In this document: piece after piece, positions 51,397 to 59,994 of the stretch
How positions within the stretch are numbered: position 1 is the first letter of the stretch
How the letters are laid out: each line of letters begins with the position of its first letter
Assembly (NCBI RefSeq): GCF_009707515.1
Contig: NZ_WLYI01000029.1
Coordinates: forward strand, 23,578 to 87,577
From: Pseudomonas karstica
GTDB lineage: Bacteria; Pseudomonadota; Gammaproteobacteria; Pseudomonadales; Pseudomonadaceae
Length of the DNA: 64,000 nucleotides
Direction of reading: 5' to 3'
The notes under the pieces: generated by a model
Seen by the model: only the letters and a program-made list of their open reading frames with translations
What the model was told of the DNA's origin: nothing
Database searches by the model: none
Position numbers and translations under genes: made by a program

Positions 51397-51690
51397 TCAG
51401 GCGAGGAACTTCAGGCGCTTGAGCTCGAAATGCTCAATCACATCCGCGGCCTTGGCGCGAAAGCTCTGGATATGGGCGCTCTGATCGTGGTCGGCCAGCG
51501 CGGCGTCATCGCTCCAGCGTTCGAGCATGTAGAAGGTCTCGGGGTGTTGCAGATCCTGGTGCAAGTCGTATTGCTGGCAACCGGCTTCGGTGCGGGTAGG
51601 TTCCAGTAGCCCACGCAGCAATTGTTCGAGGGTGTCCTGTTGACCGGGTTTGGCAATCAGCGTGGCAATGACATTAAAGGCGGCGGACAT
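51397..51690 (-). CDS. Antibiotic biosynthesis monooxygenase (ABM) domain protein
   Basis: 97 aa dimeric alpha-beta barrel (ABM) protein: FNVIATLIAKPGQQDTLEQL, GCQQYDLHQDLQHPETFYML, and FELKRLKFLA at the end. Such proteins are cofactor-free quinol monooxygenases or relatives. It is the first gene of an operon with the oxidoreductase and divergent from a LysR gene. Confidence 0.85.
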   Translation of the reverse strand: MSAAFNVIATLIAKPGQQDTLEQLLRGLLEPTRTEAGCQQYDLHQDLQHPETFYMLERWSDDAALADHDQSAHIQSFRAKAADVIEHFELKRLKFLA

Positions 51691-51813
51691 ATTCGACTCC
51701 AGGCACGTGATGAGTGGGATGGACAGATGATTGGCTATTTCTCTGCAAGATAAAACCCGCTAAAAGAGCAGTCTCTTTCAATATTTTTTTGATAATCGGT
51801 TGGGGCTTTCAGC

Positions 51814-52743
51814 ATGCTGCGTTTTGATGACTTGCAGTTATTTGTTCGTGCGGCGGACCTGGGCAGCCTTTCGGCGGCGGCGCGGGTCATGGACATGTCC
51901 GCGGCGGTGGCCAGTGCGGCGTTGAAGCGTATCGAGCAGCAACTGGGGGCGCGGCTGCTGGCGCGGTCCACCCGCAGCCTGCGCCTGACCGCCGAAGGTG
52001 AAGGGTTCCTGGAGTACGCCCGTACTGCCTTGAGCAGTCTGGATGAGGGGCGCCGGTTGTTGGCCAGTGGTCAGGATCAGGTGAGCGGCGTCCTGCAACT
52101 GTCGGCGCCTTCGGACTTTGGACGCAACCAGTTGCTGCCCTGGCTGGATGAGTTTCAGCGCGAATACCCCAAGCTGAGTGTGCGCCTGCTGTTGGGCGAC
52201 CGCATTGCCGACCTGTTCCGCCAACCAGTGGACATCGCCTTGCGCTACGGCGAACCCGAGGATTCCAGCCTGATCGCCTTGCCCATCGCCCCGCAGAACC
52301 ACAGGGTACTCTGCGCTGCGCCCAGCTACCTGGCCCGACACGGTGAGCCCCGTCACTTGGAGCAACTGGCCCAACACAATTGCCTGCTGTATATGCTCGG
52401 CAGCCGGGTGCATGACCAGTGGCTTTTTCACGACGGCAAGCGCGAGGTCAGCCTGACGGTGACAGGCGATCGGTTCAGTGATGATGCCGACGTGGTCCGT
52501 CGGTGGGCTGTGGCCGGCGTCGGTATTGCCTATAAGTCCTGGCTGGACGTCAGCACCGATGTGCTGGCCGGGCGCTTGCGCCTGATCCTGCCGGAGCTGC
52601 GGGGCGAGCGCACGCCACTCAATCTGTTGTGTGCCCATCGCGCTCAGTTGAGCAAGCCGATCAACCTTTTGCGGGAAATGCTTGTGTCCCGCTGTATGAA
52701 GTTGACCGCACAGTTGCCAGACCGACAGATATCTACGCAATAA
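51814..52743 (+). CDS. LysR-family transcriptional regulator
   Basis: 309 aa. N-terminal winged helix-turn-helix (MLRFDDLQLFVRAADLGSLS, then AASAALKRIEQQLGARLLAR) and a LysR substrate-binding domain. Divergent from the ABM/oxidoreductase operon with a 123-nt gap, so it probably controls it, by the usual LysR arrangement. The effector is unknown. Confidence 0.9.
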   Translation: MLRFDDLQLFVRAADLGSLSAAARVMDMSAAVASAALKRIEQQLGARLLARSTRSLRLTAEGEGFLEYARTALSSLDEGRRLLASGQDQVSGVLQLSAPSDFGRNQLLPWLDEFQREYPKLSVRLLLGDRIADLFRQPVDIALRYGEPEDSSLIALPIAPQNHRVLCAAPSYLARHGEPRHLEQLAQHNCLLYMLGSRVHDQWLFHDGKREVSLTVTGDRFSDDADVVRRWAVAGVGIAYKSWLDVSTDVLAGRLRLILPELRGERTPLNLLCAHRAQLSKPINLLREMLVSRCMKLTAQLPDRQISTQ

Positions 52744-52881
52744 CCTCGCAAACTTCGGGAATTTTCATTCGACCTCTGTCTGTGATTGGTCTGTCAGACG
52801 CCCCGGAATCCGGCGTTTTCGCGCTTATACTTTTCTGCGCAATGCAACAGACAAATGATTCAACAGGGAGTGAATAGGTAC

Positions 52882-53604
52882 ATGGAACAGGCACCTTGCA
52901 TCAGCCAGATCGCGACATTGTTGGCCCACCCTAAACGCACCGCGATGATGTGGGCGTTGATGGACGGTTCGGCCAAACCCACTGATGAGTTGGCGCAACT
53001 GGTGGGCGTATCGCAAGCTTCGGCCAATGCCCACCTGGCACGCTTGGCGGCCGGCGGCTTGCTACGAATCGAGGATCGTGGGAACAAGCGGTTTTTTCGT
53101 ATGGCGGCACCCGATGTGGGAGCTGCCGTCGACGCCCTGGCCTGCGCCACAGTGGCCAGTGCGGTGCGCCGCGCGCCGAAGTCTGTCCCGTTGGCTCAGG
53201 CACTGGTTGCGCCAGAACCATTACGCCGGGCCAGGCTTTGCCAAGGGCATTTAGGCGGCGAACTGGCGGCCGGTCTCTATCAACGAATGATGGCCGCCGG
53301 ATGGGTCGAGCGTCGGGAACAGCGGATCGAGGTGACGCCCAAGGGGGCGCGCAATCTGGCGGGCTTCGGGATATTCACCCAGGCCTTGGCCCAGGGCTGC
53401 AATTCACCCATTGCGTGCGACTGTTTCGATTGGAGTGAGCAGCAGCCACATCTGGGTGGAGCATTAGGGGCCGGCTTATTGCGCTTGTTCATGCAGTCGG
53501 GCTGGGTCCGCGAGATCCATGAGGCCAGGGCATTGCAGGTCACTGAAGCGGGGCAGATGGAAATTGCCCGGCTGGCCACTTCTGCGATGGCCTTGGCCAC
53601 ATAG
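52882..53604 (+). CDS. ArsR-type helix-turn-helix regulator with long C-terminal domain
   Basis: 240 aa from ATG 52882; GTG 52870 in the same frame is an alternative. N-terminal ArsR-like winged HTH (SQIATLLAHPKRTAMMWALM, QASANAHLARLAAGGLLRI). The C-terminal half has an unusual CDCFDWSEQQPHLGGALGAG motif with a Cys-x-Cys that may bind metal or sense redox (inference). TATACT at 52826-52831 could be the -10. It stands alone; the gene controlled is not obvious. Confidence 0.8.
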   Translation: MEQAPCISQIATLLAHPKRTAMMWALMDGSAKPTDELAQLVGVSQASANAHLARLAAGGLLRIEDRGNKRFFRMAAPDVGAAVDALACATVASAVRRAPKSVPLAQALVAPEPLRRARLCQGHLGGELAAGLYQRMMAAGWVERREQRIEVTPKGARNLAGFGIFTQALAQGCNSPIACDCFDWSEQQPHLGGALGAGLLRLFMQSGWVREIHEARALQVTEAGQMEIARLATSAMALAT

Positions 53605-53632
53605 CGTTGCTCAGGGTTTCAGTCAGTGCCTG

Positions 53633-54586
53633 TCAAGGCTTGACTAACCGCGCATCCAGGCTGTTCTGCGCCAGGCGTTTGGCCTGGTCCTGGGTCATGC
53701 CCAGGTGGGTGTGCAGGGCGTGGAAGTTCTCGGTGACATAGCCGCCGAAATACGCCGGGTCGTCCGAGTTCACCGTGACCTTCACGCCACGCTCGAGCAT
53801 GTCGAGGATGTTGTGCTGGGACATGTGGTCGAACACGCACAGTTTGGTGTTGGACAGTGGGCACACGGTCAGTGGGATTTGCTCGTCGATGATCCGCTGC
53901 ATCAGGCGTTCGTCTTCGATGGCGCGCACGCCATGGTCGATACGCTCAATTTTCAGCAGGTCGAGGGCTTCCCAGATGTACTCCGGCGGGCCTTCTTCGC
54001 CAGCATGGGCGACAGTCAGGAAGCCCTCGTGACGGGCGCGATCAAACACGCGCTGGAACTTGCTCGGCGGGTGACCCATTTCCGAACTGTCCAGGCCGAC
54101 TGCGACAAACGCGTCACGGAACGGCAGCGCCTGGTCGAGGGTTTTCTCGGCTTCTTCCTGGCTCAGGTGGCGCAGGAAGCTCAGGATCAAGCCGCTGGTG
54201 ATGCCCAGTTGCTGCTCGCCGTCTTTCAGCGCGGCGGCGATACCGTTGAGTACCACTTCGAACGGCACACCACGGTCGGTGTGGGTTTGCGGGTCGAAGA
54301 AGGGTTCGGTGTGGATCACGTTCTGCGCCTTGCAGCGCAGCAGGTAAGCCCAGGTCAGGTCGTAGAAGTCCTGGGAGGTGCGCAATACATCGGCGCCCCG
54401 GTAATAGAGGTCGAGAAACTCTTGCAGGTTGTTGAAGGCGTAGGCTTTGCGCAGGGTTTCGACGTCACTCCACGGCAGCGCGATCTTATTGCGTTCAGCC
54501 AGGGCGAATAGCAGCTCGGGCTCCAGTGAGCCCTCCAGGTGCAGGTGCAATTCAGCCTTGGGCAGGGCGTTGAGCCAGTCGTACAT
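53633..54586 (-). CDS. Adenine (adenosine-family) deaminase
   Basis: 317 aa amidohydrolase, zinc-dependent. Metal-binding HLHLEGS near residues 15-21, VAHAGEEGPPEYIW, and ending SNTKLCVF and NSDDPAYFGG motifs. By length and sequence it resembles P. aeruginosa PA0148, which I recall was shown to deaminate adenine rather than adenosine. Annotation as adenosine deaminase is common and may mislead. It lies near another purine deaminase (55970). Confidence 0.85.
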   Translation of the reverse strand: MYDWLNALPKAELHLHLEGSLEPELLFALAERNKIALPWSDVETLRKAYAFNNLQEFLDLYYRGADVLRTSQDFYDLTWAYLLRCKAQNVIHTEPFFDPQTHTDRGVPFEVVLNGIAAALKDGEQQLGITSGLILSFLRHLSQEEAEKTLDQALPFRDAFVAVGLDSSEMGHPPSKFQRVFDRARHEGFLTVAHAGEEGPPEYIWEALDLLKIERIDHGVRAIEDERLMQRIIDEQIPLTVCPLSNTKLCVFDHMSQHNILDMLERGVKVTVNSDDPAYFGGYVTENFHALHTHLGMTQDQAKRLAQNSLDARLVKP

Positions 54587-54779
54587 GTATAAAATCTCAT
54601 CAGGTGCAATGGCGGCATTCTACAGGCCATGGCCGAAATAATCGGCAAAACCTGATCAAACGGTGAGCATTCGGTTTCCTCGCACAAGCGGTGAGTGAAC
54701 TAAGGTGTAACGAAACGTTAGCGGCGTGGTGGAGTCTGTACCCCATCAATGACTGGTTTGCCGTTCGAAAAGGCCCGTA

Positions 54780-55865
54780 ATGTTCACATCCCTCAAGCAA
54801 GAAAAATTCATGCTGCTGGCGCTGATTGCCGCCATCGTGGCCTACCCGCTGGAACACTGGTTGCTGCACAGCGGGCAGGTGGTCGCGTTAGTGGGTGGCC
54901 TGACGTTGATCGGTTTTATTGTCATGGCCTCGATGCGTGTGGCTCATCACGCCGAGCAACTGGCGGAAAAGGTCGGCGATCCCTACGGCACCATGATCTT
55001 GACTCTCGCCGCGGTGTTGGTAGAGGTGGTCATCCTGGCGATCATGATGAGTAATGAGCCGTCGCCCACCTTGGTGCGCGATACCATCTATTCAGCGGTG
55101 ATGCTGGACATCAATGGCATCCTCGGCCTGGCGGCGTTGATGGGGGGCATCAAGCATGGGGAACAGTCCTACAACGATGATTCCGCCCGGACCTACAGCG
55201 TGATGATCCTCACCGCCATGGGCGTCTCGATGGTAGTGCCGGAATTTATCCCCGAGGCCGACTGGAAAATTTACTCGGCCTTCACCATCGGCGCGATGGT
55301 GGTTTTGTACGCCCTGTTCCTGCGGATGCAGGTCGGCCCCCACAGTTATTTCTTCAGCTACAGCTACCCGGAAAAACGCCGTAAAAAGCCGCCCGAAGAA
55401 ACCCCGTCCACCAGCCTGGCATTCTCCATTGGTACTTTAATCTTTGGCGTTATCGTGATTGGCGCGCTGGCCGAAGTGATGTCCAAGACCCTCGACCTGG
55501 GCCTGGAAGGTACAGGCGCACCGCCGATGATCACCGCGATTGTTGTCGCGGCGATCTCTGCGGCGCCGGAAATTTTGACCGCGTTGCGGGCGGCGCTGGC
55601 CAATCGTATGCAGTCGGTGGTGAATATTGCGCTGGGGGCGTCGTTGTCGACAGTGATCCTGACCGTGCCGGTAATGGAGGCCATGGCGCTCTACTCCGGC
55701 CAGCCGTTTCAGATGGCGATGACGCCGGTGCAGACAGTGATGGTGTTTATTACCTTGATTGTCAGCGCGATCAACCTCAACGATGGCGAAACCAACGCCA
55801 TCGAAGGGATGACTCACTTTGTTTTGTTTGCGACCTTTATCATGTTGTCGCTGTTGGGGTTGTAG
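54780..55865 (+). CDS. CaCA-family cation/proton antiporter (y4hA / ChaA type)
   Basis: 361 aa, about eleven hydrophobic helices in two related halves. The alpha repeats show MILTLAAVLVEVVILAIMMS and the late AISAAPEILTALRAALANRM, with acidic residues in helices expected for Ca2+/Na+/K+ exchange. A basic loop follows SYPEKRRKKPPEETPS. Probably extrudes calcium or sodium/potassium in exchange for protons. Its TAG stop falls inside a REPIN. Confidence 0.85.
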   Translation: MFTSLKQEKFMLLALIAAIVAYPLEHWLLHSGQVVALVGGLTLIGFIVMASMRVAHHAEQLAEKVGDPYGTMILTLAAVLVEVVILAIMMSNEPSPTLVRDTIYSAVMLDINGILGLAALMGGIKHGEQSYNDDSARTYSVMILTAMGVSMVVPEFIPEADWKIYSAFTIGAMVVLYALFLRMQVGPHSYFFSYSYPEKRRKKPPEETPSTSLAFSIGTLIFGVIVIGALAEVMSKTLDLGLEGTGAPPMITAIVVAAISAAPEILTALRAALANRMQSVVNIALGASLSTVILTVPVMEAMALYSGQPFQMAMTPVQTVMVFITLIVSAINLNDGETNAIEGMTHFVLFATFIMLSLLGL

Positions 55866-55960
55866 GCGCGAGCGTGCTCGCGATGGTCGTTAACGATAAC
55901 GCGAGGTTTCTGGTTAAGCGCGGTGCTCCCAGGTTCTTCGCGAGCAAGCTCGCTCCTACA
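55861..55960. repeat. REPIN overlapping the antiporter stop codon
   Basis: TGTAGGCGCGAGCGTGCTCG (from 55861) faces GCGAGCAAGCTCGCTCCTAC (ending 55959). The TAG stop of the antiporter gene (55863-55865) is supplied by the repeat. It separates it from the convergent 8-oxoguanine deaminase gene. Confidence 0.85.
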
Positions 55961-55969
55961 GTGGGGCGT

Positions 55970-57325
55970 TTAGCCGCTGATCAACTGTCGCGCTGCCTGG
56001 CTGTGGTCGGCGATCAAGCCCTTGAGGTCCAGGCCTTCGACTTGCCCGTCGATTACCCGCCATTGGCCGCCGATCATCACCCGATCCGCACGGTCGGCGC
56101 CGCATAACAACAGCGCCGAAATCGGATCGTGGCTGCCGGAGAAGCGCAGTTCATCCAGCTTGAATAGCGCCAGGTCGGCCTGTTTGCCTACGGCCAGTTC
56201 ACCGATGTCGCTGCGTCCCAATAACTGCGCCGAGCCTTTGGTGGCCCAGCCTAAAACCAGTTCCGGCGTGATCTTTTCCGCACCGTAACGCAGGCGCTGG
56301 ATGTACAACGCCTGGCGCGTCTCCAGCATCATGTTCGACGCATCATTGGAGGCCGAACCGTCTACACCCAAGCCAATCGGCGCCCCGGCGGCGAGCAGGT
56401 CAAGGGTCGGGCAAATGCCCGAGGCCAAGCGCATATTGGAGCTTGGGCAATGGCAAATGCCGGTGCCGGCCGCGCCGAGCCGGGCAATTTCTTCAGGGTT
56501 GAAGTGAATGCCGTGGGCCAGCCAGGTACGCGGACCGAGCCAGCCGACACTGTCCAGGTAGTCCACGGTACGCAGGCCAAATCGCTGCAGGCAGAAGTCT
56601 TCTTCGTCGAGGGTTTCTGCCAGGTGAGTGTGCAAGCGCACGTCGAGGCGGTTGGCCAATTCGGCGCTGGCGGCCATGATTTCCTGGGTGACGGAGAACG
56701 GTGAGCAGGGCGCCAGGGCGATCTGTATTTGCGCGCCGTTGCCTCGCTCGTGGTACTGGGCGATCAGGCGCTGGCTGTCGGCCAGGATGACTTCGCCCTG
56801 TTGCACGGTCTGTTGCGGCGGCAGGCCACCGTCGGCCTCGCCCAAACTCATGGAACCGCGGGTCAGCATGGCACGCATGCCCAACTCGCGCACACTGTCG
56901 ACTTGCACGTCGATGGCGTTTTCCAGGCCGTCGGGAAACAGGTAGTGATGATCTGCCGCCGTGGTGCAGCCCGAGAGCAGCAACTCGGCCAGGGCGACTT
57001 TACTGGCCAGCGCCAGCTTCTGCGGTGTCAGGCGGGCCCACACCGGGTAGAGGGTTTTCAGCCACGGGAACAGCGGCTGATTGACCACCGGCGCCCAGGC
57101 ACGCGTGAGGGTTTGATAGAAGTGATGATGGGTGTTGATCAGCCCGGGCAGAATCACATGTTCGCGGGCATCGAAGAGGTGTCCACAGGCGCTGGTGGGT
57201 TCTTGCCCCAGGCCGAGGACTTCGACGATCACGCCATCTTGCACCACCAGGCCGCCACGAGCATCGAGGGTGTTTGCAGTGAAAATCGCGAGAGGGTTTT
57301 TTAACCAGATACGGGTCGCAGGCAT
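55970..57325 (-). CDS. 8-oxoguanine deaminase
   Basis: 451 aa amidohydrolase. Metal-binding motif LINTHHHFYQTLTRAWAPV (about 58-76), then a His in RLHTHLAETLDEEDF, and the Asp in GLGVDGSASNDASNMML. This resembles P. aeruginosa PA0142, which I recall as 8-oxoguanine deaminase, converting it to urate. An alternative is guanine/cytosine-type deaminase. It works in purine salvage with the deaminase at 53633. Confidence 0.85.
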   Translation of the reverse strand: MPATRIWLKNPLAIFTANTLDARGGLVVQDGVIVEVLGLGQEPTSACGHLFDAREHVILPGLINTHHHFYQTLTRAWAPVVNQPLFPWLKTLYPVWARLTPQKLALASKVALAELLLSGCTTAADHHYLFPDGLENAIDVQVDSVRELGMRAMLTRGSMSLGEADGGLPPQQTVQQGEVILADSQRLIAQYHERGNGAQIQIALAPCSPFSVTQEIMAASAELANRLDVRLHTHLAETLDEEDFCLQRFGLRTVDYLDSVGWLGPRTWLAHGIHFNPEEIARLGAAGTGICHCPSSNMRLASGICPTLDLLAAGAPIGLGVDGSASNDASNMMLETRQALYIQRLRYGAEKITPELVLGWATKGSAQLLGRSDIGELAVGKQADLALFKLDELRFSGSHDPISALLLCGADRADRVMIGGQWRVIDGQVEGLDLKGLIADHSQAARQLISG

Positions 57326-57472
57326 TGGCCGGCTCCTCTGAATGATGGGTTCAGGTTTGCCAGCTCAGTGTTGCCCTGTCTGCTGATCCAGGGTCGCCGG
57401 GGAGGGCGAGGTGGGCAGTTTACGTGGGGATCGCTGTCGTCGGCAATCCGGCGATAACAATCCGGGCGATGT

Positions 57473-58159
57473 TTACCAGGGAATGGTCCGGCCCTGGTAG
57501 TCGACAAAATGATGGCCGCCCTTACCAGAGTAGGCATTCACTTGGTCGATCAAGCCGCGGACGCTGGTCTCGACGTCGATGTGCGCGTTTTCGCCGCCCA
57601 TGTCGGTTTTCACCCAGCCCGGGTGCAGGGACAGTACGGTCAACTTCTGGTCACCCAGTTGCACGACAAAGCTGTTGGTCATGGAGTTCAGTGCCGCCTT
57701 GCTGGCTTTGTACAACGCCAGGTCTGCGCCATCAGGGATGGTCACGCTGCCCAGCACTGAACTCATGAAAGCCAGCACGCCACTGTCTGCACGAATCTGC
57801 CCGACAAAACGTTGGGCCAGGTTGATCGGTGCCACGGCATTGGTGAAAAACAGTTGGCCGACTTCAGCCAGGGTAGCGTGGCCGGGTTCCTGGTTCGTCG
57901 GGCCTTTGACGCCTGCGTTGACGAACAGTAGGTCGAAGGTCTGTGTCTTGAGGCGTTGGCTCAGGGCGATCACGGCTGGTTGATCGTCGATGTCCAATTG
58001 TTCTATCTGTACATTTCCCAAGGCCTTCAATGCGTCGGCTTTTTGCCGGTCACGGACGGTGGCGGTGACCTGCCAACCGTCGCCCAGCAATTGCTTGGCC
58101 AAGCCAAGGCCCAGGCCCCGGGAGGCGCCGATGATCAGTGCGGTTTTTGTCGTAGGCAT
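57473..58159 (-). CDS. Short-chain dehydrogenase/reductase
   Basis: 228 aa. NAD(P) loop IGASRGLGLGLAKQL, FVNAGVKGP in place of NNAG, and the catalytic LYKASKAA (Tyr-x-x-x-Lys). C-terminal LHPGWVKTDMGG is typical of this SDR group. Substrate unknown. It stands alone on the minus strand. Confidence 0.88.
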   Translation of the reverse strand: MPTTKTALIIGASRGLGLGLAKQLLGDGWQVTATVRDRQKADALKALGNVQIEQLDIDDQPAVIALSQRLKTQTFDLLFVNAGVKGPTNQEPGHATLAEVGQLFFTNAVAPINLAQRFVGQIRADSGVLAFMSSVLGSVTIPDGADLALYKASKAALNSMTNSFVVQLGDQKLTVLSLHPGWVKTDMGGENAHIDVETSVRGLIDQVNAYSGKGGHHFVDYQGRTIPW

Positions 58160-58307
58160 GAATGGCTTCCTTTGGAGTGAAGGTTCAGGGATTTAATGGG
58201 CAACAGTACCTCAGTCTTTGTTGCAATAGCTGTCGGCGGGCTGATCAAAAAACGTACAGTTGCCCGCGAGCATTGCCAACTCTACCGTCTGCGCACTCTT
58301 GCACGGG

Positions 58308-58316
58308 TTATCCACA
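58308..58316 (+). promoter_or_regulatory. DnaA box
   Basis: Exact match to the TTATCCACA consensus, followed by GG. Confidence 0.55.
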
Positions 58317-58464
58317 GGTTCCTCCACAGTAATTGTGTGCAAGCTTCAAGGTTGGGTATAAGCGTCGTGACCCTTTGTTATAAAGGTGATAAAGCCGCTA
58401 ACTGACTGTTTTAGGAATGGATTAATACTTTCGTGTGGACATCTGAGCGAAAAATGAACAACGC

Positions 58465-58495
58465 CCTGTAACCCATGTGACAGAAGGGTTACAGG
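58465..58495. terminator. 10-bp dyad downstream of the YigZ gene
   Basis: Arms CCTGTAACCC (58465-58474) and GGGTTACAGG (58486-58495), perfect, with 11-nt spacer. It lies 51 nt past the YigZ stop and could end that transcript, though no T-tract follows; it could also be an operator. Confidence 0.45.
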
Positions 58496-58509
58496 TGAGT
58501 GTGCTCAGG

Positions 58510-58518
58510 TTATCCACA
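58510..58518 (+). promoter_or_regulatory. DnaA box
   Basis: Second exact TTATCCACA, again followed by GG, just outside the YigZ stop. Confidence 0.55.
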
Positions 58519-58546
58519 GGCGGGTGCACAGTAGGTGTGGGCAGTT

Positions 58547-59128
58547 TTAACGTTGCAGCAGGATGCGTCCGCGGCTCAGGTCCGCCAGTTGGGACTGCAA
58601 GGTATCGATCTGCGCCTCTTCCAGCACAAGCTGCAGCTCCACGCCATTGGCGGTGAACACTTCCTCCACCACCAACCCGCCAAGTTCGGCGACGCGCAGT
58701 TTCACCAGCGTCAGTTCGGCAAAACCACAGGCACAGCTCAGTGGTAGGCGGCTGATCAATTCGAGACGCTCGGCATTCTGTAGGCATTTATTGGCACCAC
58801 CGCCATAAGCACGGGCCAAGCCGCCCGTGCCCAGTTGGATGCCGCCGTACCAGCGGATCACCAGCACCACTACTTGATCAAACCCCTGGGCTTCGATGGC
58901 TGCCAGGATTGGACGCCCGGCCGTGCCGCCGGGCTCTCCATCATCGTTGCTACGGTATTGATCCCCCAGTTTCCAGGCCCAGCAGTTATGCGTGGCGTTC
59001 AGGTCGCTGTGCTGCTCAATGAAGGCCTGGGCGTCCTGTGGGCTGGTGATGGGTGTGGCGAGGGTGAGGAAGCGGCTTTTGCGTATTTCTTCGCGAAACT
59101 CGCAAAGTCCGGTCAGTGTGAAAGGCAT
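58547..59128 (-). CDS. yigZ: YigZ/IMPACT family protein
   Basis: 193 aa. The UPF0029/IMPACT N-terminal domain has KSRFLTLATPI, NATHNCWAWKLG, SNDDGEPGGTAGRPIL and VVLVIRWYGGIQLGTGGLAR, followed by the DUF1949-type C-terminal domain. Related to the eukaryotic IMPACT regulator of Gcn2; the bacterial role is unclear. It lies 13 nt after the TetR-type gene on the same strand. Confidence 0.92.
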   Translation of the reverse strand: MPFTLTGLCEFREEIRKSRFLTLATPITSPQDAQAFIEQHSDLNATHNCWAWKLGDQYRSNDDGEPGGTAGRPILAAIEAQGFDQVVVLVIRWYGGIQLGTGGLARAYGGGANKCLQNAERLELISRLPLSCACGFAELTLVKLRVAELGGLVVEEVFTANGVELQLVLEEAQIDTLQSQLADLSRGRILLQR

Positions 59129-59141
59129 GAGTCGCTTCGTC

Positions 59142-59801
59142 TTAGAGGGCTGGCTTGATACCGCAGCCTTTGAGAATGATGTGGATAAGGTTGCTGCCGG
59201 CGTCTTCCATGTCGTGTTTGGTCAGCTTGGTACGACCGGTGACACGGCAGATCTGAGTGGCGAAATCGGCGTAATGCTGGGTACTGCCCCAGAGCAGGAA
59301 GATCAGGTGCACCGGGTCTACCGGGTCCATTTTGCCAGCGTCAATCCAGGCCTGGAATACGGACGCTCGGCTGCTGAACCAGGCGCGGTAGTCCTGGTTG
59401 AAATATTCGCTCAGGCATTCACCGCCGCTGATGATCTCCATGGCGAAGATCCGTGAGGCTTGTGGTTGGCGCCGGGAAAACTCCATTTTGGTGCGGATGT
59501 AGCGAGTCAGCGCTTCAGCCGGATCGTCCTCGGGGGTCAGCGTGTTGAAGGTGCTGTCCCACAATTCGAGGATGTTGCTGAGTACGGCGATGTACAGCCC
59601 CATCTTGTTGGTGAAGTAGTAGTGCAAGTTGGCCTTGGGCAGTCCCGCTTTCGCAGCAATGGTGTTCATGCTGGTGCCTTTATAACCGTGGCGAGCAAAC
59701 TCGTCTTCGGCGGCCTGGATAATCGCTTGCTCGTTCTTTTGCCGAATACGGCTTGCAGGTTTTCCGGTGCGGCTGCTGTGGGCAGGAACTTCGAGGCTCA
59801 T
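59142..59801 (-). CDS. TetR-family regulator, RutR-like
   Basis: 219 aa from ATG 59801 (MSLEVPAHSSRTGKPASRIR); the frame to 59840 is unlikely. N-terminal TetR HTH: IIQAAEDEFARHGYKGTSMN and AGLPKANLHYYFTNKMGLYI. The ligand domain shows PQASRIFAMEIISGG and HLIFLLWGSTQHYADFATQI, close to E. coli RutR, which senses pyrimidines. Near beta-alanine genes (a pyrimidine breakdown product), so a role in that pathway is plausible. Co-transcribed with yigZ. Confidence 0.88.
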   Translation of the reverse strand: MSLEVPAHSSRTGKPASRIRQKNEQAIIQAAEDEFARHGYKGTSMNTIAAKAGLPKANLHYYFTNKMGLYIAVLSNILELWDSTFNTLTPEDDPAEALTRYIRTKMEFSRRQPQASRIFAMEIISGGECLSEYFNQDYRAWFSSRASVFQAWIDAGKMDPVDPVHLIFLLWGSTQHYADFATQICRVTGRTKLTKHDMEDAGSNLIHIILKGCGIKPAL

Positions 59802-59973
59802 GGAGATTTCCGTGCAGATCGATGAATGCGACTTATGCACAGATAACCCACCCTCAAGCCTCAGACAAGTCCTGATACGAGAAAACTGTCAAAGCGGTCC
59901 CCTAATTAGGTGTCGATGATTGTGCTGGGTGGCGATCCCGACGAAGCCGGCCAGTTGATTGGATTCTCTTCAT

Positions 59974-59994
59974 AAAAACCCGACTTACCGGGTT
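59974..59994 (-). terminator. Terminator overlapping the LysR stop codon
   Basis: On the minus strand AACCCG (from 59994) / CGGGTT (ending 59977) with a 6-nt loop and five T's. The stop codon at 59985-59987 sits in the loop. Confidence 0.65.

Larger units (their letters stand above)
58160..58546. other. Gene-free region with two DnaA boxes
   Basis: 387 nt with no convincing gene. Perfect DnaA boxes TTATCCACA at 58308-58316 and 58510-58518, same orientation, 202 bp apart. Near matches (7 of 9) are TCCTCCACA at 58320-58328 and the reverse TGTGGACAT at 58434-58442. An AT-rich stretch (58372-58432) lies between. See also the dyad at 58465. Confidence 0.5.

Noticed and set aside
52796..52818. Imperfect GC stem with TTTT after the LysR gene at 51814
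   Set aside because: The stem needs a bulge and lies about 53 nt past the stop; too weak to annotate as a terminator.
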